Source: Seriola aureovittata
Taxonomy: Eukaryota; Chordata; Actinopteri; Carangiformes; Carangidae
Direction: 5' to 3'
NCBI RefSeq assembly: GCF_021018895.1
Contig: NC_079376.1
Location: 15,687,001 to 15,751,000 of the forward strand
Length of the DNA stretch: 64,000 nt
The number at the start of each line of letters is the position of its first letter. Positions within the stretch are counted from its first letter, which is position 1. Positions 52,001 through 64,000 of the stretch are shown here, piece by piece. A program made the translations under genes and the position numbers. The notes below the pieces were generated by a model, which was given only the letters and a program-made list of their open reading frames with translations, had not been told where the DNA came from and did no database searches.

Positions 52001-53149
52001 CACTCTGGTCCAAGGCTCTTTAAATGACTGGTCTGCTCTGCCATATTAATTTGGTCATCTACCCGCAGACAGCTGTATGCTGCAATAGTGCGATTTTCCA
52101 AGCAGGGGAAGATGATATATTTCATACCAACATGATGTTCTCTCATCTCATGACAGGAATATTCTCATGCTCTCTAACTTTGCAGAATAACAGTTTGATT
52201 AATGTAAATCTGTGACACAGACAATCGGATCAAAATGACACTGAGAAAGTGTGTGTGTCCATTGTGAAAGTTTGTGTATGAGCCGATCTGACTATGAATG
52301 ATACTTGAAAACACGTGCACTATAATTGACATTGCTCTCCCTTGTTAGGCTGAATAATAGATGCCTCACATAATTCATCTGAAATGCAGTATTTGCGTTT
52401 TTTTCCTGAGTTCAAGGCTGAAGTTGTCACAGCCAATGTCACTGTGTCAGCTGTTTATTCTCATCATCAAGAGAGAAACAGGGGCTATCTGCAGAATGTA
52501 ATGGGAACATCACAACCACAATTGGAGCAATCAGAGCATGCTCACACAGGGGGCATTCATGCATGTGAATGATTTCACGCACACCATATTTGCCTATGCA
52601 CCCACTTAACAGATTTAAGGTTCATGATAAACTAATTGTGAGTTGCTGGACACTAAAGTTAAGTCAGTTTAACACAGCATACTGCTGGAAGTATACATAT
52701 TTTATTGGCATATCCATATTTTATTGAAGCACTCATTATGCTGAGTGATGGCTCGGATGGGGATTTAATCAGGTCCTTTTTAATCTCTCATTCATTTTGT
52801 AATGACCTATTTCCCACTTGACATTGAGTCAGAGGTGGACATGCCATTTTACTATGGCACTGAAAACTGTCAGTAAGAAAGTTCCATGTAGATTTCCCCT
52901 TTGCAAGCAGTAATAAAAAACTAATATGAGATACTGATGTTTTTATTGATAGCTGGAAAACCCAAGGACTTCCCCTTCACTTCAAGGACTGAAACTGAAT
53001 AGAGGCTGCTCGGGCTCAGAACAACAAGTTGTACTGTGTCTGAACAATTTTTCTGTGTTCGGAGATGTACCAGTACCCGATAGAGGGTAAACTATGTATA
53101 GTTGTTATTCAGCCTAGCCTATGATTCAAGAATTCAAGATTTACTTAAC

Positions 53150-53860
53150 ACCAGGGTCTACAGCCATGCTGCCATGCTGGGCTGTGAGGCAGTTCTTAAG
53201 ATATAATTATTTGAGCTAAATGCTAATGTCAGCATGCTAACATTCTCACAAAGACAATGCTACCACGCTGTTTGGCAGGTATGTTTACTATGTTCATCTT
53301 CCCAGCTTAGTGTGTTAGCATTTGCACTCAAAACACAGCTGAGGCTAATGGGGATGCCATTTAACTTGCAGATATTTAGTTTATTTAACTTAAGTACTGG
53401 GGGGAAAAAAAGAAAATCTAATTTGAAAAAAAGTCACTGTTAAAGTCATTACAATTCTTCTCGAGGGGTGCATGAATGTACCAAATTTAATGCCACTCTA
53501 TCAAATGGTGGCTGAGACAATTCACTTAAAACCACAAATGTCAATCACATAGTGGTGCTAGAGGAAAAAGAAAAAGTGATCACCAAAGTGATTACTCATT
53601 CTCTGAAACCAGCGCACATCCACACAATAGATGTTAAGATATTTCAATGGATAGGAGAGAAATTGTTTTTGACCTGCAAGTGGCACCAGAGGGAACTAAT
53701 AATAATCTCATAGTTGTTGAGTCATTTCACTCAAAACTACATATGTAAACCTAATGGTGGTGCTAGAAGAAAAGTCCAGGGATTATGTTCTGAAGAATGT
53801 CTGTACCAGATTTAATAGCAATACATCTAATAGTGGACCAACAGCTGCGGCTAAAAACAC
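53150..53860 (-). repeat. Teleost interspersed repeat (GTTAGCATGCTAA family), - copy
   Basis: The reverse complement contains TGCTAACACACTAAGCTGG, CATCCCCATTAGCCTCAGC and AATGTTAGCATGCTGAC, paralleling the copy at 12390-12985. The right part (ATGTCTGTACCAGATTTAAT, TGGTGGTGCTAGA) belongs to the same family. Degenerate, with no open frame. Confidence 0.65.
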
Positions 53861-53869
53861 AGCATATAA

Positions 53870-55630
53870 ATAAAGGGATTAAATGAGTTTACATGGATTA
53901 AACCTCCACTTTATTTCTGTACAAAATGTCTGTCCTTGTGAATGACTTGTACTGTCAACATAACGTGGCCTGGTGCTGTATTTACATTGCATGTGCTATA
54001 AAGAGATTAACATGAGTTAAACATTACATAACCGGAAGTATCAGCATGACAAACAGTAGCTTCCTCCTACTAGAGGTGTGTGTGTGTGTGTGCTTCTATA
54101 TAAAGGGATGATAGTTTCTTAAAATAGGTTGACAAAGTGACACCTAAGGTAACCATGGTTACCAAGTATGAGGTAGAGGGGGAGCAGAGACGGTGAACCT
54201 GTATGGGTTATCTGCATTAGTACAGGTAATTCACTAGAGAGGCTTCCAGTATAATACCTGAGCATTTTAAAATCAATTCTAGAGACATGGAATTTGTGGT
54301 ACCGGTGGTGTGTGCATACATCCAGATCTGAGGCAATAAACCTGTGCAGAAGACTGCTAATATTAAAATAAAACCTACTAAATGGCATGGTTCCATGTAA
54401 AGGTTTCTGTATCTGAAGGCTCGCTTGCCAAGTTGGTGCTGGCAAGCAAGTGTGTGAGAAACAGGAAATCACAGAGATAGTCACATAGGGAAGAGGCACA
54501 TTTTCATCTGAGGTGATTGATTTTTTTTGACAACTTGTCATTTGCTTTATTTTGTGCAAATATAACAAGCGAGTTTGAAAGTAGTGATAGGCATGCTGTT
54601 AAGTAGGAGGTTCAGAATTGATTTCCTATCGCCATGGGCATCAGGTCAGGATGCAGGATGAAAGAACAAAGGCCATTAAACACATATCCAATCCAACAAA
54701 GGTTTTAGTCTCAGATAATTATAAAACCAAGACAATAGTGAATAAAGATTAAACTTAAGACAACAAATCAAAATTGTCTCAAAATGTACTTTAAAGAAAT
54801 AAGGATAAAGAAGGTTCCCCAAGACTAACACAGACAAAATATAGGAACTAAAGAATAACAATCTTCTCTTACCAGAAACTGCGAAAGTGAAAAGAGTGAA
54901 TGAGTGGAGTGAAGCCCTTAGATGATCTTCTAGTGCCCAGGTGAACTCTATCAGGTAAATGAGGGGTGAAGGGTGAGAAAACAGGAGCCAATCAGTGATA
55001 AGGAAAGGAAAGGGAGTGAGGTAGGTGAAGAAAGGAGGAGGAAAATCAAAGATGATGGGGATCTTTAATACCCATGCTCACAGTAAATATGACTGATATA
55101 ATATTTAGCTGGATCTTTACAAATATAACGAGACAATAGCTGATCTTAGAACCACCAATTTAAAGATGACACATTCATATGTAATGATATATTTACAGCA
55201 GAATATTACTTGTTTTTACCTGCTTTTCAGACTTATCATAAACTGATAACTTGTGCAAAACAACAGAGCAGAACTAAAACAAAAGGTAGTGCATAACTTA
55301 GTTTCATAATTGGTTGGAAACAGTAAATTTGAGATATAGTTAATGACACACTTTTTGAAAGTGAGTATCCAATGTGGCTAATGAACTCTTCAAATGATAC
55401 GCTGAACTGTGGCAGCTGCATTGTGACCTTGTTTTTGCTCATTATTTCTGATGTTTCTTCTGTCCCTGTCCACTTCCTGCTCCAATTTTATATGTAAGGA
55501 ACTCTTGCAAGTAATTGCAGCACTGCTCAAGTCCAAAGTAAAACATTCTAAATATAGTTTTGTGTAGCATGCTGGTGAAATTTGACCAAGCAATAACAAA
55601 AACTAGAATTACCATCTTGCGGTTATGTGT
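53870..55630. other. Gene-free stretch, no feature seen
   Basis: AT-rich non-coding DNA with a short GT tract near 54076-54093. Open frames have no recognisable product. Confidence 0.45.
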
Positions 55631-55639
55631 CCACCAACC

Positions 55640-55990
55640 ATCTGGTTTCACCTCATTAGTGTGTGAATTCTTGAGTTATGGCCAAGGTCACAGTGACATT
55701 GACCTTTGACCTTTGACTGTCACATTCTGATCAGTTCATCGTTGAGTCCAAGTGAATCTTTGTGCCTGATGTAACTGAAATTCCTTCTGGGAGCGTATGA
55801 AATCACAGTGACCTTTGACCTTCTACCATCACAAATGTTTGTGAATGTTTGTGTAAATTTGAACAAATTTTACTGAGATATCGCTTTTCCTGAGAATGGG
55901 ACGTATATACGTTTGTACATAGAGACGCACAGACATCCCGAAAACATATTGCCTCCAGCCACTGCTGTCGCCGGCACAGAGGCATAAAAA
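55640..55990 (+). repeat. Teleost interspersed repeat carrying nuclear-receptor DR1 sites
   Basis: Recognised by TTGAGTCCAAGTGAATCTTT, GATATCGCTTTTCCTGAG, ACATCCCGAAAACATATTGC and CTGTCGCCGGCACAGAGGC, phrases of a repeat frequent in bony fish. Two perfect TGACCTTTGACCT words (55700-55712 and 55809-55821) lie inside; on - each reads AGGTCAAAGGTCA, the DR1 consensus. Confidence 0.75.
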
Positions 55991-56909
55991 GTACTGCAGT
56001 TAGGAATGCACAAGTGAGGAGAAGTGCTCTGTTAGCTGTGTGAACCTGCATATCTTGACTCATCAAGATAGCCACAACTTTGGAGTCAATATGGTCTGTC
56101 TCTCAGTTTGTGCAGCGTATTGCACCATTTCCTGATTCAACTTTGACATGGGAGTTTGAGGTTTTCTGACATACCAGGGGACAGGTTAACAGCCGATGTG
56201 ATGTATAAATGAAGAGCAGTGGCTGCACAGGTCTGAGCTGTCTACTCACATTATCTGTGGGCCTCCTCCTCTCACGCAGTCAGCAAGTCGCAAGGAAGGT
56301 CAGGAATCAGACTGTTTTCTAGACCTTGTGTGTCGACTGGACGATTAGACCTTGTGAGCGGCTCCCTGACTCGTGCCGTCTTTACCTCGCTGCAGCAATT
56401 TCACAAAAAGTGACAGATGAGCAGCACAGGTGTGTCTCTGTTTTGTCTGTTGATCAAATCTGCTCCACTTATAAAACATCTAAAAAACAAAAGAGGACCA
56501 TCTTTCAGTTCCCATTATCCTGTTCTGAAGAAACTGGCTACAGTGCTAATGGTCACTCTCCAGGGATGCCTGCAGGGACGAAAGCATCAAATCACATTAA
56601 TCTGAACAGTTGGCTGCTCCCTGTGGGTTGGCTGCTCACAGATGGTGGAGAGTTGTGTGTGATGTGTTTAACTTCTCTCAAGTTGACCCAAATTAACTTC
56701 CAGCCATGGTACTGCTGACTCCAGGGACCAGGAAGGTGATCCTTGATGATTACAGTGAAAAATAATGGTTGGAGGTAGGTCTGAAAGTAAAACAGCAGTC
56801 ATGCAGTGTAGTAATCCTGATTCAAAGCAGTTATAATACGAATGTCCTGTGTCTATTAGATCTATGATAATGATCAAATAATGCATAAATCTTAAGACAA
56901 TAGTTTTAA

Positions 56910-57300
56910 CATTTTTGGATACTTATTTTCTTTCTTGTCCAGAGCAAGATGATATGATACCACTCTCATATTTGGATGTTAAGTATGAAGCTAAAGGCAG
57001 GAGACAGTTAGCTTAGCTTAGCATTAAGAGCAAAAACTAGCATGCCTCTGTCCAAAGGTAAAAGTGCTGAGAGAGCCAGGCTAGTACAGAGTCAGGCTAA
57101 GTTACTAAGTTAAGGGAGAGGGAGTTAAGTGTAAAAGGACAAGTTGTGGTTTAAGAAGAGATTATGTGCAAGACTATATCTTAGTGGGAGCAGTGACTTG
57201 GCACAAAGTTGTCTGCAAAACCACAGTTTGTTGCTTTTATATTTTGGTTTTTGTACAGAGTACATAAATGAGCCTTAGAGGTGCTAGTAGATAGACTTTT
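56910..57300 (+). repeat. Teleost interspersed repeat (GTTAGCTTAGCTTAGCAT family)
   Basis: Contains GATACCACTCTCATATTTGG, AAGTATGAAGCTAAAGGCAG, GTTAGCTTAGCTTAGCATT and CTGTCCAAAGGTAA. Toward the other end it has TATATTTTGGTTTTTGTAC and GAGCCTTAGAGGTGCTAGTA. The two ends of this family are roughly inverted copies of each other, which suggests a short non-autonomous DNA element. The class is inferred from memory. Confidence 0.65.
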
Positions 57301-57304
57301 TCAT

Positions 57305-60300
57305 TGTACAGAGCCATGATACTAGTGCATTTGTTTGGCTATTGTGTGACACACAGTAAATAAACTCCTTTGAAATGATGAAATGGTTCTTTGGTGATTC
57401 AGAGTTGGACTCTGGGGACTCGAGATTCGACTTGGACACGAGTTTTAGTGATTTGCCTTTACTTTGAATCGTCCGTAAACAAGTGTCCCTCTGATTGCTT
57501 TGTCTGCTGTAGCAAGGCCATGCACCAACACAAAAACCAGTTTGTTTTGAACATAAATAGTACATTACAATCTGTTTTATCTCACCGTGCAGTGACTGTA
57601 TAGCTTCAGCTTCTCTCCTTCCCACTTTTTCTCCTGGGGATGTGACCTTCAAAAAGAATACAGAGTAGACATGACGAAGGAGTGATAGAACCATCTCTAC
57701 TTCTGACCTTTAAGTGATGTATCGCCTCGGAGCAGTAAGTGATATCAATGGCTTTGTGGCGTTATGATGTGCGAGGTACATATGTCACTGTGTCCTCCAG
57801 GCATTTTAGACAGGCTGTGCTGAACGCACAGACACGTCCCTACAGCTGGGGTCATTGGGGAAAGCGGCAGAGGGTGGTCAACCAACAGCAGCTATCAGAC
57901 TCTTAAACAGCCTGCTGGTCTGGCCTTCATTAGTCCTGCGACTATTACAGCCAGCCATGATGGAGGGGTGTGGGAGTGGTGATGTGAGTAAATGGACAGT
58001 CTCTCACTCTCTCCGTGTTTTTGCTGCAGTGAACAACTGATCATTATACACAGATGCATTGCTGAGGCAAACTGAAGCTCCATTTAACAAATTATCACAA
58101 CTCTAGCACAGTGATAGTGTTTCAAAACCTGTGGTCCCTGCAATTTGAGCTTGATTTGGTTTGATTCTAGCATTAACACACCATGTGCTGAAGTGCATAT
58201 CACAAGCAGTGAGGTTCCAGGGTCGTAGAATGTTAAATCAAAAGCCTGGAAATATTGGCCCACTGCAAACTAAGGCCTAATTAGAGTATGAATCCATCCG
58301 GGAGACATAACTGAATATGACATGCAACTTGCTGCCTGTGAATATCCTTTCTCTATCAGTATAATGTTACATCCAATTTGTATTTTATGGGGACATATTC
58401 AGCAGACATGCAGAAGTTATTACACATTATTCATTTTATGTGCCATCACACTCTGCACAATGTGTTAATATAAAAAACATTACTCCGGTTATTAAATTTG
58501 TCCTCATGGTTTTTATTTTCAGTCTACTTCTATGAAATCCACAACGAATCAGCTCCTGCTGGAACTTACATTTTGGAGCAAACCACGATTGCATGGAGAT
58601 ACACTGTGCAAATATACCATCTACAGGCTGGTATATGCAAATGAGGTGCAGCAGCTGTAGAGGTCCTGCCTCAAGGAAAACAATAAAGTTTTGCTAATAC
58701 AAGCAGAAGATGAGGAGAAATTAATTTAAAGTTAATGTTCTCTGTTTATTGTAATGTGTATGACTTGGCAATAAGTGAAAATCTGCAGGCTTGTACATAA
58801 TTTTATTGTAATGCAAAGCCACCAAAAGCACATGGTAACACGCGGTTTTGGCCATGCTGGTGGCACAGATGAATAGGGTTGTCAAAGAATCCCAGGCCTT
58901 TGGGCACCACTGGTGTTATCTTTAAAAAAAAACAAACATTAAAAATGATATTTAATTGATGAGTGTTTTATAGTATATCCAGTCAAACAAAACTGTTACA
59001 AACCACAACAAACGGTCCGCATCACATCGTGCAATGTTTGATTTCAGACATCTGAACTTCACGTTCTATTTTTGTGTTGCTGTACTGTAAGCAGCAGCAG
59101 CCTGTGGTTCCCATCAGGTGGGTGGGGGAGTCCAACTGTGTCCCACTGCTCAGTGGAAACAGAAGGAGATGTTGAGTTCAGCGGCTTTGGATACATGCAT
59201 GATTTGCTCTGTGTTACTCACCTTCATAAGAAATTCTCAGTGAGGGGAAACTCACTCTCCTCCTACCACTTCCTCCTCTTCTCACTCTATATTTGTCCCT
59301 TTGCTGCAGCGGTGCTATGCTTCACTTTCCTTGATCTTGGCAACGAGTTGTTTCTCGGGGTTCTGCTGATTGTCGAAGGCGCTCTGGTTGTTCCAGCATC
59401 TGCTCTTCTCTCAACTCTTGTCCTTTTTTTTCCCACCAGTCTGCTTCCCTTTTTTTCATCAATAAATCTTCCTCTTCCTCCCTTGCAGTCTAGCTTTGCA
59501 GTATTTGTTCTGTTAGATACCATATAGCCTTTACATCAAGCACCACGCTGTAATCTGGCAGCTTCATGATGTACAACTTAAAATATAAACCACATAAAAT
59601 ATGAAACAAGACATTCGAACAATCTGCTGTTTAATTCAGATCCAACATGCAGCACAGTTCAGAGCCTTTGCAACATTTAGAAATGGTTTTCTGTTTATTC
59701 CACCATCGCGTTCCACCAAAGTTCACCTTGAGGAGCAATAACAGGGAATGGAAATCAATCATAAATCATTCTGGCAGCTGCACTGGTGAATTGCATATTA
59801 ACATAAATCTCACATCACCAAAACAACATGTAACTGCGAGCTGTATCCTGTTTCCTCTCTCACGATGTGTATTGTTATATATGGTGACGAACAAGCAGAA
59901 CACAAACACACAGCATGCACAAACAACCTGATTAAAGAATAGAGTTTTTGGCTTTTATTTGCATCCATATGCTTCTTTATCTAGAGCCAAAATATATGCT
60001 TGTGCCAAACCCAGTGGGGGACCATTACTACAGGAAGAGAGGGTTACATTGCCTGGTATGCCAACATGAAGTTATGAAGCCACTTCATTGGATACTTCCA
60101 GACTCTCTGCACCCATAGATTGCTTTATGTGTGTAGACAGCTTTATTCTACGGACTTCAGAGGCCAAAATGTAAGCCAATGTTTCTTTTGTGGGCTCTTT
60201 CACAGTCCACACTGTTGCCAACAAATTCATTACCCTTGTATGAGCTTCAGGCTTTGCCTCTTGTTTCTCCATTCTGCATTTACCAGGAACTGATAAGTGG

Positions 60301-63300
60301 ATTTCGTCTGTATTATCTAGCTAAAAAAAAAAAAAAAAAACACTACATGATTATTAAAGGCCAAAAAGGGACACAGCTGAGCAATGATGTTTCTCTTGGC
60401 GAAATTCCTGCACAGCCCTTCTCTTGTTACACTCCTCTGCTATCATCAAGGTTAATTAAAAAATTTCACCATGGCTTCAAACAATTTCCAAGCCACCTCC
60501 AGAAAGAATTTCCGCAAAATGCGTGTCTCTTTCTCTCTTCCCTCCTCGCCTTCACTACAGTTCCTCTCCTTGCTCCTTCCGCGAGTCTCCTTCGGCCATC
60601 ATTAGAACTTAATGAACTCAGTTTAATAATCAAGGGAATTAGTGGAGTTGAGTTCGACTGTGGCGCCGCTGTATCCTACAGGCATTGCAGTCGGTACTAG
60701 CTCTTCTCCGCGTTTGAAAATGAGCATTGCCTGTGTGTTGAATGTGTTGTGTTCTGGTTGTGTTCTCTCTGTGTCCCACACTCTGCTTTCAGGGGGACAT
60801 AATTGGGTGTTCCACATCTTTCCCTAATTAGTTTCGGAGAGTGTGTTCATTAGACTTAGCAGATTTAGTTAACTTATGGGTATCTCACAGTGGCCCAATT
60901 CCCCAGAGTACACTGATGTCTGGGTGATAAATCATCTCTGTCTGCCCACTTTAATTAGACTGACTTTTGAAGTGTCATATTTTGCTCTCAATGTATGGAG
61001 GCCTGAGTTATACTCTGTATCAGCTTGTCTACATAAGTCTTGCAATCTCCTTCAGGCTTAAATGCATCACAATTAATTATGTTTACACTCTCTGTTGGGT
61101 TTGTAAATGGACTTTAGACTGATATATTTATCTTTATGATGACTGCTTTAATATGTCAGGGTAAATGCAATTCTCTTCTCAAGCTTGTGTTACAGCCTTG
61201 ATGGGGGATGAAGCAGCCTTTGCTGGGGCAACGTCCCTCGAGTTTAACACATGTTCTCTATGTCACTTTCTCTCAGCCAGCCATGATATTGGAAATTATT
61301 CAGCATTAGTGTGCATGGATCCTGGTAGACTTGGGGTGTTACTCCCCTGCAGCTGGGTGTCAAATTCAAATAGAAGTAAATTAGCTGTCACCGAGGCTAG
61401 GCTTGGGAGCTTCTGCTACGCCTCAGAAACTCTCCCTTTTCACCAGGTCTCTGCTCACTGCCCGGCCAATGTAAGGCAACAAGTCATTATGGCTGCAAGA
61501 AGTGAAGAGGCACTATGTAATTTGAGTCAAATGTCTTTCTTTATCTGAGGATGAATTGCCACTATAGAAATGTACATGCTGAATCACAGCACCAGGAATG
61601 TAGCAGGGTGAAATCACCTGGTGATTGCAGTATGGCTGAGAGAAATCTACGGGATCTGAAGGATTAGGTACCTGGTTTGAATTTGTGCTTCTCCAGGAGC
61701 AGACATTTGCCCTCTCATTAATGACAGGCCAATGCTAACTTTGGAGATGGGACTCGTTACCAGCAGTAAAGCCCAAGGGACGGGGCAGATTGGCACAGTC
61801 TCCAGACAACAGGGTGACACACATTCTGTCTTTAGAAAAGGTTTACGTCTCAGAAATGCATCCATCTCATTCATACTGAGCAAACAATGCACTGCAGATG
61901 TTTAGATTTATCTCTTAACTGCAGTTCTACATTAGTTTTTCCCCTATTAAACAGTTTTTCTCTTAATTAAAAATAAACTTGACATTAAAAGCTACCTCAT
62001 TTAAAGTTAACCACGACATCACAAAGAAAATGATCTGCCTGTGATGTTTTTGGTCTCTAATTTGACAGAAACAGTCTTACAGTTAAACACACAGATAGCT
62101 AATTAGAGTGCAACGTTTACAGAGCGGGCAGCTGGGAATCTGCAAACTGAAAGACAACAATCATTAGTAAGAAGCTGAGGAAATATGACAAGGCTTTAGT
62201 GACCTCCAGTGGTCAAGTAGAGTAACACAGGCAATGATTTTACAGTTTATTACAACAATAGAACAATACTGAGAGAGAGAGATGAATCTTGATATAGCTA
62301 GAATGGCACTGTGTATACTTTGTATTTACAGTACATTACACACAGTACAAACACACCCATCTTGACTGCCGTTCACAGTACAACACTGCTACAGTGGACT
62401 GCACAATAATTCGATGACATGGCTGCACAATAAAAATAATAAGGATCAATATGATGCCAACACACACAAGCATAAATAATTCACTGACAGTACCAGCATA
62501 CTGTACAAAATGTTCATTTGTCTCACTCTTTATATCAACTGTGTAGTGTTTCAGACAATAAATATTAACAGACGCACTGAAAACATCTTGTGCATTGATA
62601 TGAACAGGGACAATGATGCAGAGCAACAACAGTTGTGTACATCTGAGGCCATTCTGACAGTGCTGAACTTTCATTCTGCTGCTTTAATCAGTGGGCTCGT
62701 TAGTACTAATAAAAACAATAGTAGTAACGCACCTGTCATATAAGCCACAATCCTCTTGTTTTTGAAAAATATATAGCTGCATTCATTTTACCGCAGCCCC
62801 CGATTTCCATTTTATGTTTAACATAAATATCCAAGGCCATTAATTGATCAAGAATCGATCAAACACATTCTGCCATATTTTGTCTAAAATACTGCACTTC
62901 TTCATTCATGTTTTTTTTGTTTACATACTTTTAACAGAAACCCCCATACCAACTGCAACTACTCTTAAGGGTTCATTAAATTCTGTAACTAATGCTCATT
63001 GCGATGATTTTCATTCTTCTGTAAAACTGTACAGTAAAGGGGCTCCTTCACTTTTTTAAATACAACACTACAGCCTTTTTTAGCATGTTCATACTATACA
63101 GTTATTTTGATATGTTTTTTGTTAATTGGTAAACTGTATTTTCGCTGTACTATGTGCTGTAGCTTCCATACACAGCTTAAAAATGTCCTTAACCTCATTA
63201 TTGGTGACATACTGACTGGCTTTTTTGATTGGCTGTCTAACATTACAGCATTAGAACACCTCTACTGGATATGTGCAATGTTTCTCACTTCATACCATGG

Positions 63301-63440
63301 GATGCCATGTTGTCTGGGTCTCATTATACTGATAAATTACTTGCACTGTTCATGACCAATAAGTTAAATATTGGATCCAGAATTATGCATGCTGCCAGAG
63401 GGGGCAGCAGCAGTCTCCCTGGAGAAGGTTTAGTATAATG
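57305..63440. other. Gene-free stretch downstream of the right-edge gene
   Basis: No known exon is seen on either strand. The part at 60560-60960 is less AT-biased and has homeodomain-like words (CTTAATGAACTCAGTTTAAT, TCCCTAATTAGTTTCGG), a weak enhancer candidate. The rest is ordinary AT-rich DNA. The 3' UTR of the right-edge gene (on -) must lie in the top of this interval. Confidence 0.4.
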
Positions 63441-63451
63441 TATGTACAAGT

Positions 63452-64000
63452 CTAGGACGAGGAATCCTCCTCCACGGGGTGGAGAGCGTGCCTCTTTAGC
63501 AGTGTCTTTAGTATCTCCACTTCCCGCTCTGTCTCCTTCAGCTTCCTACGTAGTGTCTCATTGGCTTTCTGCAGCTTCTGGTTGTCCTGGGAAAGACACA
63601 GAAGATTTGTATGACATAGCTGTGGTGCATTCAAGTGCTGTAGTAGTTAGAGGGGAAAATAGAAACTTGGTCCTGGCACTTACTGATTCCAGAGTTTCGT
63701 AGGTGGGTTTGCTCTCTTCTTCTGGTTCTTTAGGCTTATGCACAACAGAAGCTCTGTTTTCCCACTTGGCACAGTATTTTCTCTGGGGCACCGGGCTGGG
63801 ACACGAAGTAAGGGTAGGTGTTGTTGGGACTAACAGAGAAGGCTGAGAGCGACTGAGGTCGGCAGCTGCAGAGGATAGCTGGGGTCCCTCTGTCTGGGTG
63901 CCACTATGGACCCTCTGGGGCTTCGAATGGGAGGTGAACGGGGAGTCTGGGCTCCAGTCTTTGCCGTCATCTGCTGGATAGGGGAAAGGACATTCTTCTG
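63452..64000 (-). CDS. Last two coding exons of an unidentified leucine-zipper-like protein (partial, runs off the window)
   Basis: On -, an open exon runs from the window edge (64000) to 63684 and ends at a consensus donor (GAATCA/GTAAGT). The last exon runs from 63586 (acceptor TGTCTTTCCCAG) to the stop at 63454-63452. The first part is proline/serine-rich (for example CPFPYPADDGKDWSPDSPF) and ends with RKYCAKWENRASVVHKPKEP and an acidic stretch. The last 44 residues begin DNQKLQKANETLRRKLKETE and continue REVEILKTLLKRHAL. They form an amphipathic helix with leucines in heptad spacing, long enough for a short coiled coil. No basic DNA-binding region precedes it in the visible part. I do not recognise the family; function is not assigned. 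Matching donor, acceptor and phase make a real gene likely. Confidence 0.75.

Larger units (their letters stand above)
46620..53140. other. Gene-free stretch with simple repeats
   Basis: No exon of a known family is recognisable. It contains a G16 run (47753-47768), a GAG-rich purine tract (48731-48770) and a GA repeat (48957-49013). Non-repetitive parts with homeodomain-like words, for example 50200-50700 and 51480-51900, could hold distal enhancers of the flanking genes, but this is speculative. Confidence 0.45.

Noticed and set aside
59072..59527. 151-residue open frame on +
   Set aside because: Cys/Ser/Leu-rich without any recognised domain, repeat or splice context; the length is possible by chance in this composition.
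60179..60700. 173-residue open frame on +
   Set aside because: Contains a translated poly-A run and no conserved motif; probably chance.

Overview
The window is vertebrate nuclear DNA, most likely from a percomorph (spiny-rayed) teleost. Its genes have introns, GT-AG splice sites and vertebrate-specific products. It also carries several interspersed repeats typical of bony fish, including an L2-like LINE tail and a tRNA-derived SINE, and long dinucleotide microsatellites. I infer the group from gene content and repeats; no database search was possible.

Layout. Positions 1-5.2 kb are the upstream flank of the retinal homeobox gene vsx2, with TAAT-rich stretches that look like candidate enhancers. 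vsx2 (Chx10-type paired-like homeodomain factor) lies on + in five coding exons, 5283-10502, and encodes 376 aa. From about 11.2 to 20.5 kb is an intergenic stretch with a possible 3' enhancer, a teleost repeat and a truncated L2-like LINE. syndig1l (SynDIG1-like/capucin, CD225-type membrane protein, 240 aa) lies on -, with coding exons at 44336-43911, 22163-22026 and 21374-21216 and a likely non-coding first exon near 46.3-46.6 kb. From 46.6 to 63.4 kb is a gene-free stretch with simple repeats and teleost interspersed repeats. At the right edge (64000-63452, -) are the last two coding exons of a gene I do not recognise; its C-terminus is a short leucine-zipper-like helix.

The dominant feature is an ~18 kb repeat array (about 24.38-42.35 kb) that fills most of the 21.7 kb intron of syndig1l. 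It is built from ~25 and ~36 bp AT-rich monomers. At irregular intervals of 0.3-1 kb it is interrupted by ~28 copies of a tRNA-like block on the - strand (the sense strand of syndig1l). At least 12 of these keep an identical Pol III B-box (GGTTCAAATCC). Each unit reads as tRNA-like head, short body, then variable minisatellite, so the array resembles a tandemly amplified SINE-VNTR composite. Within it are nested recent duplications (807 bp x2, 738 bp x3, 880 bp x2, 533 bp x2, and kilobase segments repeated 7.5-9.4 kb apart), one inversion near 25.05 kb, and two later insertions of a different tRNA-derived SINE. The only CpG of the monomer appears mostly as CG, TG or CA, the pattern left by cytosine methylation and deamination.

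The two recognised genes are neighbours in conserved vertebrate synteny (human 14q24.3). However, ABCD4 and VRTN, which lie between them in human, are not seen here.
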